From Channallabes apus (lineage: Eukaryota; Chordata; Actinopteri; Siluriformes; Clariidae), in NCBI GenBank assembly GCA_030522415.1, contig CM060112.1, forward strand, positions 11,051,001-11,115,000: DNA of 64,000 bases, given 5' to 3'. A program made the translations under genes and the position numbers. Shown here one piece after another: positions 25,694 through 37,400 of the stretch (its first letter is position 1; every line of letters starts with the position of its first letter). The notes beneath the pieces are model-generated. The model did not search any database and was not told where the DNA came from. It saw only the letters and a list, made by a program, of their open reading frames with translations.

Positions 25694-28600
25694 ATATATA
25701 TATTATATATTAATAAATGTCATGTAATTTTCCGAATATATTCCCCTCCTTGCAGGATCAGCAACCCCATGCACTCTGTCTTTTCTCTTTTGTTTATCTA
25801 TTTAAAACAATTGGATTTTAAAGAATCGTATTATTCTTTAATTGTATTATTGGAGAAAGTGAAAGTAAGAATAATATAAGTAATGCGTGCTTGTATGTAG
25901 ACCCATAACAGTAATGATGTAGTGATGTGACGGTTTTCATTTACACGTGTGCATACAGTATATAAACTGTTTATCTTGATGATGGTATTAAGAGATGTTT
26001 ACAGAAAATGTTTACCCATAGTTTACTGTTTCCACAGCACTGGGACAATTCATTTTTGCATTACAGTACGAGGTTTTGTTGTACATTTATATATTAATAA
26101 AATTATATATATGATATAAATTTAAATGAGAAAATTACTCATTAATTAATTTTCTACACCATTTTATTCTGTGTACTGGTTTGCGGGGGTCTGGAGCCTA
26201 TCCCAGGAGACTTAGGGCACGAGGTGGGTGCACACCCTGGAATGGGTGCCGATCCATAGTGAGCACACACACACACACACACACACACACTACAGGCAAT
26301 TTGAGAAAGCCAATTAGCCTAATCTGCATGTCTTTGGACTGAGGGAGGAAACACACCAAGCATGGGGAGAACATGCAAAATCCATGAGGTAGAAATCGAA
26401 CACTCGACCCCAGAGCCACAAGACCAAAGTGCTAACCACTGTGCCACCATGCCATCATGAGAACATTTAAAAATAATGTTTATGTGTTTTTTAGACTTTT
26501 GATTAAGGGATAGTTGTTAACACTAATCTGTTTTTGGTCATTATTTTGAAACCATGAATGCAACTGCAGATTGCAGAGGGCAAAAATGGTGAATTTGGCA
26601 ACAAATGACAATTTTCAAGTGAAGCACATGTGTGCATGTGGGTGTGTGTGATATTATAACATGGTTTGCCTTGAAAGATAAAATATGATATTTTTTACAG
26701 AAAATATTTTGAATGGAATGTACCCCAAATTAAAGCATGACTTGTTAGCACTTTGTAACAGAGGAAACGCTTGAGGATTATTGTTTTTTATTTATAACAA
26801 CATAAATAAAAACAGTTTATATGTGCTCACATGTAAAGGAAAATCTTTGTATCCATCATTAGCTTTAACCAGTGATTCTGGTCATGCGGTCTTGACTCAT
26901 GTACACGCTATGCACAAGCATCCGTGTCAACACCAGATATAGACATATCCGTCCCACTATCACCAAACTGCTGTCTGAATGTGCACCATTTGGGAGAAGG
27001 CATAGTCTATTCAATTTTATTTGTTTGTTTGCTGGTTTTGCAGTGCATGACTTGTCAACCCTACCTGTCAATCATACCCGTCAATTTAAAAACAGATAGT
27101 TCCACTGCTAGCACTTTTTTTTTTTTTTGGGTGCGATCTCGCGGTACACCTTAGACACAGCGCTGCTCGTGTTTTAAAACACTGTAGCTCCATGTCTGGA
27201 TTGATAAGTGTGCCTTAGGGTAGGAAGGGGAAAAAAGAACTAAAATTGTTGAAGGTCGAGAGTCTGATTAACACTATAAATATATCTATATTATCTATAT
27301 TATCTATACAAGTACAAGGACCAACATGGTTGGCATTTTGTCCACAGGCAGCAATTAGTTCTCATGTAGACATGCTCTCCAGAGCTCATTAGCATCCATT
27401 TCCTCTACTTCGATAATCTGCTTGAAAGAGGCTCGAGGGGATAGATGGAGACATCATATAGACGACACGCCATGATTAAGAGTTTTAATGCCTGGCTGAA
27501 CTTTAGCTACATTATGCTTTGGGTTTTTGAACATCCTATGATTCAAATAATCAAGTTACATTTTTACTTACTGTATGTGCTGCTTTTAACAATTGTCATT
27601 GTCACAAAGCAGTTTTACAGACACGGAAATGTTACATTTTAAAACTATACGATTATGATAGATTTCTTTTCTATAACTATACACCTAAAGACCCAATTAT
27701 GCTGTAAGGAACTTGACTATGAACATTCCTGCCATTGTGTGTGTGCGCGCTTTCTTCCTGGATGACCACTTCCCCTTCTACAGGACACAAAGAGTCCACT
27801 GAGTGATTTAATGAGGATGAAAATGATGTTAATCATATGCTATGGCCTTTACAGTCACTAGATCTCAAACCCAGGGGAGATTGTGAAGTGACATCCCTAT
27901 CATCAAACCTCCAGCTGAGGGAACATTATATTTGGAAGAATGGTGTTCATCACTTGATGAGACACAGTCAGAAGCTGTACTGGTTGCTTGTGAGGAGATG
28001 AAAACCTCGCTATGTTACCTTTCACTGTTTTTCATTTAATAGGTCACCCTTTTGTATTCTAGTGGTGAAAAAGAGTTATTTTATTTTAGAATACCTATTC
28101 TATTCAACATTAATGATATTTTTCATAATAAACAAGATTTATTGATAAAAATCTTTTCTCTCACCCTTGTCTGGGGTCAAGCGCAATCGCCCGCGGTTCA
28201 CTCAGCTCGCTTTCAACCAACACTTTTCTCTTCTTGCCATCAGTAGTAGCAACCGAGATGGTTTTGTGTCCCGAATCAGTCCAGTAGATGTTATTGTGGA
28301 CCCAATCGACAGCGATGCCTTCTGGGGAATGTAGCGCTGAATCGATGAGCGTGACCTGCTCTGATGAGTTAATGGCTTTGTTGATATATGCGCTGCAAAA
28401 CACCACAAACACACACACACACAGTACATAAGCCTATATACACTATACAACCCCCAGGTCTAGATGACACCAATTTGTTCATGACAAGTCGCAAAGTATC
28501 GCGCGTCTGCCAAACCACCTAATGAATGAACATCTCATAAAACACTCGCTCATTGCGAGCTGTTCTTTTCATTCGTGTTCAGGGATTTAAGCAATACAGC

Positions 28601-31600
28601 TTCTGTATACATTTAAAAAATGATGGTGGTGCAATAATGTCTTTCCACCATCCCAATCTGTTCGTTTGACATCTATGGAATAACATATGACAGCGCTGTG
28701 AGGGGAATGATGAGCTACACGCATGCTTATGATCATCAGAAAGCAACTCATTGTTACTCCACCAGTGGAGTGGGACTTTACAAGCTGGTAATGTTCCATC
28801 TGTGAACACAGTGAACGCATGTTGAACAGATGCTGCTCTACACTGGGTGCCAGTTCTCAAATGGCCCTGTCTCTCTTTATCAGATATCGAGGCAGCTTGG
28901 ATTACAAACTAAGAGATCTGTTATTTGGAGAATATGGTCTGTCCTCCACATTATCCACATTTTCAGTGACACACCACAAGCAAAATAAATGCCAGTGGGA
29001 ACATTTCACAGGTATTTGGCCTAACGCCTGGGATAAGTTCTGGGATTACTGGTCAGGACTTTGTGATTCGTGAACATTATCTCAATGTGTGTCTTAAGTC
29101 GTCTTAGAAGTGTGCACGGTTTAGGGGTTTTTAGGGAATACTGTACTGTATCTGGGTGGTTTTACACTTTTAACACCGTTAGTACTGAATTAAATATCAA
29201 AGATTATGAGGACTTTATTAATCAGAGGGAAATTGCTTATTCTTGGTTACAGTTGCTCACAGTTGTTATCCAGTAGAAAGGAAAAGTAATAAATAACTAT
29301 CTAAAAAATAAATAAATAATAAGAATAAATTCAAATAAAAAGAGTCCTAAAACTAAGTACCATATTTCACACTAAACTTTAGAATACTTTAAATGAATAG
29401 AGGTAAATATGCCGTTATGACATTATTGTGCCCTAAATATGACCCAAGAGCATTTGTAAAGCATAAACTTGATTGGCAGCTATAAAATAAGCCAAATTCA
29501 CATATATACAGTGGTGTGAAAAACTATTTGCCCCCCTCCTGATTTCTTATTCTTTTGCATGTTTGTCACACAAAATGTTTCTGATCATCAAACACATTTA
29601 ACTATTAGTCAAAGATGGCCCTGTGTGAAAAAGTAATTGCCCCCTGAACCTAATAACTGGTTGGGCCACCCTTAGCAGCAATAACTGCAATCAAGCGTTT
29701 GCGATAACTTGCAACGAGTCTTTTAAAGCGCTCTGGAGGAATTTTGGCCCACTCATCTTTGCAGAATTGTTGTAATTCAGCTTTATTTGAGGGTTTTCTA
29801 GCATGAACCGCCTCTCAATTACTTTTGTTCTCATTTGTTCCTGAATTTCTTTGGATCTTGGCATGATGTCTAGCTTTTGAGGTGCTTTTGGTCTACTTCT
29901 CGGTGTCAGGTAGCTCCTATTTAAGTGATTTCTTGATTGAAACAGGTGTGGCAGTAATCAGGCCTGGGGGTGACTACAGAAATTGAACTCAGGTGTGATA
30001 AACCACAGTTAAGTTATTTTTTAACAAGGGGGGGCAATCACTTTTTCACACAGGGCCATGTAGATTTGGAGTTTTTTTTTCTCCCTTAATAACGTAAACC
30101 TTCATTTAAAAACTGCATTTTGTGTTCAATTATGTTATCTTTGACTAATAGTTAACGGTTTTTGATGAGCAGAAACATTGTGACAAACATGCAAAAGAAT
30201 AAGAAATCAGGAAGGGGGCAAATAGTTTTTCACACCACTGTATACATATTGACACCATAAAAACTGATACACATCAAGTAGCCAACTCATAAAGTGTATG
30301 TCTGTAAATTACATGAGAGTCTGTTGAAGGATTTGACAATGATGAATTGGATGAAGAAGCGCAGCAGACTGTCTCCCTAATTGCTTGTGTTATTGTTTGC
30401 TTGAGACATCTTGGCAGAAATGTCACATCTCATCTTGCCAAAATGATGCTAATGAAGATTAGTTAGAGTAATCAGAACCTCAGCAAACTCTAACTTTATC
30501 AGCATGAAGTCCAGCTGACCGTTCATAAGAGTGGCTACTCTTAAAAAGAAAACATCAAAACTTTCATCAAGTACTAGAACAAATATGTAACTAATAAGCT
30601 TTAGCTAATACGTCAAAATACGACATATCAATGCCGTGCTCTTTACATTTATTCTGCAATATTGTATAGTGTATTTTGTTTGTGTGTGTTGATTGTAGCA
30701 CATGTTGTAGCACCCACTAGATTTTACTTAGCTGTCCCTTGTTCACATCAATAGCCTTATTAACTATCAAACAACACACTCTTTATTTATACCACTTTAT
30801 ACCACTCTTTGCTAGGGATCTCTATGAACAACTCATTCTCCTCTGAGTAGAGCTCTACTTCAAAAGGTGTTTCACAGCCCCAGACGGCACGTAGTTAAAT
30901 CCTGCTAGTGTGGTTGAATAATTTCCCTTGCTATTCCACCCTACCAGACAGGGGTCTTCCTCAGCACTATCTGCACAGTAGGATTTCATCATCTGACCAC
31001 CTTTTTCCCACCCACTGCCCAAACCAAAGTCACTGGATGCAGTCCCGGTCCCAAGCCTGGATAAAATGGGAGGGTTGCATCAGGAAGGGCATCCGGCGTA
31101 AAAAAAAAAGGCCTGTGCCAAGTTGTCTGCTGTATCAACCCGTCGATGGGAGCAGCCGAAACTGAGTGTTTTACATTACCTGGGACTTTTTGTTGAAGCT
31201 AAATCAACATGTTGAGGGGCCAGGGGTAGCTCAGTGGTTAAGGCATTGGACTACGGTTCAGAAGATCCCAGGTTCAAACCCCACAACCACCAAGTTGCCA
31301 CTGTTGGGCCCTTGAGCAACGCCCTTAACCCTCAACTGCTCAGATGTGTAATGAGGAAAAATGTAAGTCGCTCTGGATAAGAGCGTCTGCCAAATGCCTA
31401 AATGTAAAATGTATGTTGCCCATTGTGGTTTTTCCAAGTCTAGCTTGGCCACATGCATGAAAAGGATTAACTGGCCCACAACTGGTCTCATCATCCTCTA
31501 AAACCCTTTTTTCCCCAACCTATAAATGCACAGAAATCAGCAGCTTGGACACAAAGACCTCTCTGTGGCCCCAAGGTGGGGGAAAAGACCCTGAGTTCGA

Positions 31601-34429
31601 CTGCGTGACCTCTGACCTTTCAAAAATCCCAGTGGATGATCTCTATAGGCCTATGCAGGGTGGGAGAACTGGATGCTCTGGAGATAAGCTTGCAGTACAG
31701 ATCCAGGATTTTCAAGGTCTCCTATCCCATACTCAATTCAATTCCATTTTTAAAATATTTAAAATTAATTTCCAAAATAGTTCAGTGGCAACTTACAAGC
31801 TACTTACAGCTTTTTACATTCCCGATATCTCCCACAGTCCTACAGTGTAATTATTATAGGAAAATGCCAGCTAAGTCACCTAGTAATACATCTTTGACAC
31901 TTCTTACAGTTCATACTTCAAAAGTTACGTTGTGCCATTTTTATTACTGAAAAAAAAAATGGCACAACTTTACTTTTATCCATATACAAAAACACACCAA
32001 GCTATTTCAGAGCTGCTGAATATTATTCAACAGAACTCCGCTAATTAGGACATCCAGCTGAGTGGGAGGAAAGACATGGAGATGATGGTGGCAAGGAAAG
32101 ACCGAGAGAATGAGAGAGAGCATGGAACCTTACTAGACACTCCAGATTCTAGCCAATTACCATATACCAGGTCGTTATGTACATGATGTGAAGAGACTTC
32201 AGCCTCGGCAATCAGCAGCCAAATGTCCTGCTTTAGGCTTAGCATGGTGATTAAACTTAATTACAAGCAATTACAGCATCGTTTGCATCAGTCAGCCATC
32301 AAGATGTTCATCAGTCGACACCCAGCAGTGAACATATGTGAAAGCCAACATGTTAGAGATACGCCTTAATACCTCTAAACGACTTCTGCTTTCTCGAAAC
32401 TTGCTTATTGCGGTGGAATTTTAAACAGACCCATTATGTGACCCATAATGTAACTGGGATACGCGAAAAAATCATTTCACAGTGCTGGAACGTTCATGTG
32501 ACAAATAATTATTGTATTCTGTTGCATGGTGTACCTGAAGATCTTGCGATGGAAAAGATCACACCAGTACATCTTGTTTGTGGTGACGTCCACATCCAAT
32601 GCCACAGTGTTTTTCAGGGTGAACGCCACCTGCGTGTAGTCTTTCCTGACCAGACCGATCCGCCGGATCTCGTGTCTGTTGGTGAATATCAGGTACGGAC
32701 TTTGACCTGTGTGGAAAATCACAGAGACATCACACATTAGGATGGAGGAAAAGGAAATGATAAGTACCCCAATCAACCATAACACTCCAATGTAAAACAT
32801 TACGTCCAATATCACAGACTGGTCTTTGGTTCCCGTGGGTATGGGTGAGCCTTGTCCTGTTATTAGTCATAATCCAGTCACCAGTTTACTGGTATAAAAT
32901 TAATAATGTTCATGTGTTAATGTTATGGCTAATCGGTATAATTTACATCACTGATACAAACTGCTTTACAGTACAGCTTTACAAATGATACATAAACTGT
33001 TTTCTTTTTTTACTCATTTTGGTTTCAAGGCTTATGCAAAATCTAGAGCTATTCTATGTTATTATTATTATTATTTAGAAATAAGTCAGGTCTCAATTTT
33101 CAAAATCAGTTATTGGACCATAGGAACAATATACTTGCATTACATTTCCAGGTCATTAAATTGTATTAAAAATGAAGAAATGCCTGTCTGTGTTGTGTCT
33201 TTGAGTGTATGACACACAGCTATTGTGTCTCGAGGAAATTAGTCTCCGGTGTATGTCACTACATTTGTGCTTGCCTTCTGAAAAGTGAAATCAGTGTATT
33301 CTGGTGACTCAATCACGCCACCACACAGCAACAGTAATTCCACCAAATTCACCTTCACTAAAATCCTCTGAACTCAGGTTTCAGAAAGAGACACACGCGT
33401 TCTGTACATCCTCCTTTCTTGCAACAATTAACTTCGTCTCTTAATGATCATTCGAAATCTGCATTAATAGACAGCTTTTCATTATTTCCAAGGGTGTGTT
33501 TCTCATTTTGTGCGCTCTCCGTGCGTTCTGAAAAATCCCAAACCCTGCCCATGCTTTATAACTGTCACTAAGAAGGTCGAGCTTCTGGCAATAGACAGCT
33601 GGAGTCACTTTTTTAACTGGGGATCAGTAAAGACTTCAAACACATGCTGGTTGTGAAACCTTAGGAGGAAGCATAAACCATATAAATTGTTAAATTACTT
33701 TAACAAATAAAGAATAATGGTGGCAATATGGGAAAGACAAACAAATCATATGATACATCTCTCAGACTGAGCTGAGCTAGCTAACAGAACAATACACTAT
33801 ATTGCCGAAAGTATTTGCTCGCCTGCCTTCAAATGCATATGAACTTGAGTAACATCCAATTCTTAATCTATAGGGTTTAATGTGATGTTGGTCCACCATT
33901 TGCAGCTACAGCATAACAGCTTCAACTCTTCTGGTAAGGATTTCCAAAAGGTTTAAGTGTGTTTATGGTAATTTTTGACCATTCTTCTAGAAGCACGAAC
34001 AGATGGTAAGGTTAGACACTGATGTTGGACGAGACACTGATGTTGGATGAGAAATGCCAAATAAAGTCTCCACTCTAATTCAACCCAAAGGTGTTCTATC
34101 GGGTTGAGATCAGGACTACATCAAACTTGCTCATCCATGTTTTTATGGAACTTGCTTTGTGCACTAGAGTGCAGTCGAGTTGGACCAGGTGTGGGGTAGT
34201 TTTTCAGGAGTTTGGCTCATTTTATTTTCTAAACCTAGACCAGGAAAATGGCCCAGTCTCATCACGTCATAGGTAGCTCGCATTCCAAATGTTAGCAATT
34301 TAACCCAACGGAACAAAGATGAGTTAGCTAGCTAACATTTAGCCTGCTTGCTATCTTTGGGATGTTGATCATGAATTTCAACATCATGGGATGTTTGGGA
34401 TGTTGATCATGAATTTTATAGATATAATG

Positions 34430-34476
<47 letters not shown>

Positions 34477-37400
34477 GTTGTATCAAAACGTTTCCTGTCT
34501 AGCTTTGAACAGATGGCAGCACAAGGCTGCACGCACAGTCACAGGGAAACCCAACCTTCATAAGTCAGTGTGCCAAAAGACATCGTCTTGTGTACATCTG
34601 GAGCTGTGCAACTGGTGCTAATCTGACCACATGCATCTCCATGTCTGCGATTTCATCATTGACAGCAAGTTGAAACGTGAAATTTGCCGTGAAAATCTGG
34701 GAAAATCTGCCACAGAGGCATTTGACACGACTTAGCAATTTAATCGTTTAATCGTTCGAGGTGCTTTGAGTGCCACGCGTGATTCAAGAGCGGAAGAACA
34801 TCACTAGAAGATGATGAGAGATCAGACATTTAACAAGTGCACCCCCCCCCAAATTGTCGAAATCATTCGGCAACTTGTGTATGATCGTCGGAGAACTTCT
34901 GCAGCCACCATACACACCAGATAACAACCAGTTGATCCCAACTTGAAAAAGATTCTAACATGAGATTTAACGCTGTTATAAGAAATAAATTTTTTCAATA
35001 AGACATTCTCTTAATAATCGTCTAATCAGCCCATCTGATAGCAACAATCATGCAACAGAGATCACAGTTTCCTCCTTTATGATGTTTGGTATACATTTTG
35101 ACCTGCATACTTTTATGCACAGTGTTGATTAGACAACAGCACAAACAACCAGCTTGGTCAGGGGTAGCTCAGTGGTTAAGACATTGGACTACAGTTCGGA
35201 AGATCCCAAGTTCAAACCTTACTACCACCAAGTTACCACTGTTGGGCGCTTGAGCAAGGCCCTTAATCCTCAACTGCTCAGTTGTATAGTGAGAATTTAA
35301 AAAAAAAGTTGTTCTGGATAAGGGCGTCTGCTAAATGCATAAATGTAAATGTAACCAGCTGTACAGGTGTTGCTATTACAGTGGCCAGTATACGTATAAC
35401 TGCTAGTGCATCTTCTAAAAGCTGAATCTGGTGAAAGCAGATAGCAATGGTTGCTGAACAGAATCAGCGATCGGACAGCCAAGTAAATAGGGAAAGAAGT
35501 TTGGAAAAAAGAGGTGGCGATTGCCAAAGCTAGAAGAAGCGAGGAAGAATAAAGCGAAAGAGGAAGTAAGGAGCTGTGTGACACAGAAAAGACAGCGTGC
35601 AATATAAATCCTGATAGCAACAGACAGATGGTGAGAGCAGGTGCGGTATGATGGTGAAAGAATGAGTAGAGCATTCAGGTCTGACAGTGATGGAAAAAGA
35701 TGAGGAAAGCTGATAGATGGGGTCTTATTATCACTCCTCATTCTTCCTTCTTCCTTCCTCGGTCCTAAGCAAGCTGTTAATATCACAGCCTGTGATCTTA
35801 CTAAAGCCAACCTGCTTTTCCTGGCTCTCAGAGTCTCCGGCAAGTGGCCCCAAAGCCATGACTCAGATTACGAGACCCTGCTGTAATAGAAGGGACTCGT
35901 GGGAAAAGAAACATTTCATTCCACTTCTCCCAAGTCCCTCATGGGCCATTGCAGTGCAAGCAAATATTTTCATTTTCAGCCAGAGTTGAGGATTCAATCA
36001 TTTCTTCCATCTGCTGGATTTGCTGTCATCAGTCTGAACAAGCTCATCTAAGATGTATGACGTGGTATGGAGAGAATAAAAGAGATAGAGCAGAGAAAGG
36101 GGGTGGGGGGGAGGGGTTGAAGCAAATATCTTAAACATGAGATGAGATGTAATGAGGGAAAAAAACTGTGACATCATTCATGCAGAGTTTTCACTCCTGA
36201 ATGGACTGCGTTAGATTAGTAAGTGGTCTTCATCATTCACTTAATGTGTTCTTAATGTGATTTATAACTCAGCCTTCAGGTTTATGAATTAGTGCTACAG
36301 TGATCCCATTCCTCTGTATTCTGATTTCATCATGTCAATAGCTAGAGCGCTGACTGACAGACTATGTGAATGGGGTGGGCTAGGGTTGGAGCATCCGTAA
36401 TGTAACCATAGGACGGTGTCACGTATCCCTATATGTCTGTGTCGGCCGTGTTTTCGAGGCATGATTGCGGAGGCAAGCTGACGGTTAACAATGTTCTTTA
36501 TTTTCAATAAACAAATTACACTCCAACACAAACTAACGTATTTTAATGGTTGCTAGACGCCTGACTGGAGTCCAGCCAGGCTATTTATAACAGAACATAA
36601 CTTAATTATCAAATTAACTTCCCTCGGTTCAGGTGAGCTTCTACGTCACCTGACCGAGGTGCAAACTGGGAAATGAAGTCAAACTGAACGAAAAACAAAA
36701 CTACAACTCAAAACACAACACAACTATAAATGGCGCCCTGGCGCCATCTAGGGGTTAACCGTTACATTACCCCCCCTCCCAAAAATGCTCCTCCGGAGCA
36801 TCACCGGAGGCCCCGGACACCCAACCCAATGTTCTACCTCTAGCCTCCTATCCAGGAGGCGGGGTGACGGGGCTGGAGGCATGCTCTGCGGCTGCTGGGC
36901 TGGAAGCGTGCTCGGCGGCTGCAGAGCTGGAAGCGTGCTCGGCGGCTGCAGAGCTGGAAGCGTGCTCGGCGGCTGCAGAGCTGGAAGCGTGCTCGGCGGC
37001 TGCAGAGCTGGAAGCGTGCTCGGCGGCTGCAGAGCTGGAAGCGTGCTCGGCGGCTACAGAGCTGGAGAAGTGCTCGGCGGCTGCAGAGCTGGAAGCATGC
37101 TCGGCTGCTGCAGAGCTGGAGAAGTGTTCGGCTGCTGCAGAGCTGGAGAAGTGCTCGGCGGCTGCAGAGCTGGAAGCGTGCTCGGCGGCTGCAGAGCTGG
37201 AGAAGTGCTCGGCTGCTGCAGAGTTGGAGAAGTGCTCGGCTGCTGCAGAGCTGGAGAAGTGCTCGGCGGCTGCAGAGCTGGAAGCGTGCTCGGCGGCTGC
37301 AGAGCTGGAGAAGTGCTCGGCTGCTGCAGAGCTGGAGAAGTGCTCGGCTGCTGCAGAGCTGGAGAAGTGCTCGGCGGCTGCAGAGCTGGAGAAGCGCTCG

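Larger units (their letters stand above)
28393..32534 (-). other. lrp8 intron between propeller parts 1 and 2
   Basis: Contains an internally deleted Tc1-like element (29509-30240), a LINE-type 3' fragment (31030-31165) and a family-B SINE (31206-31416). No gene is seen in 28450-29500 or 31420-32530; open frames there carry no recognisable domain. Confidence 0.55.
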
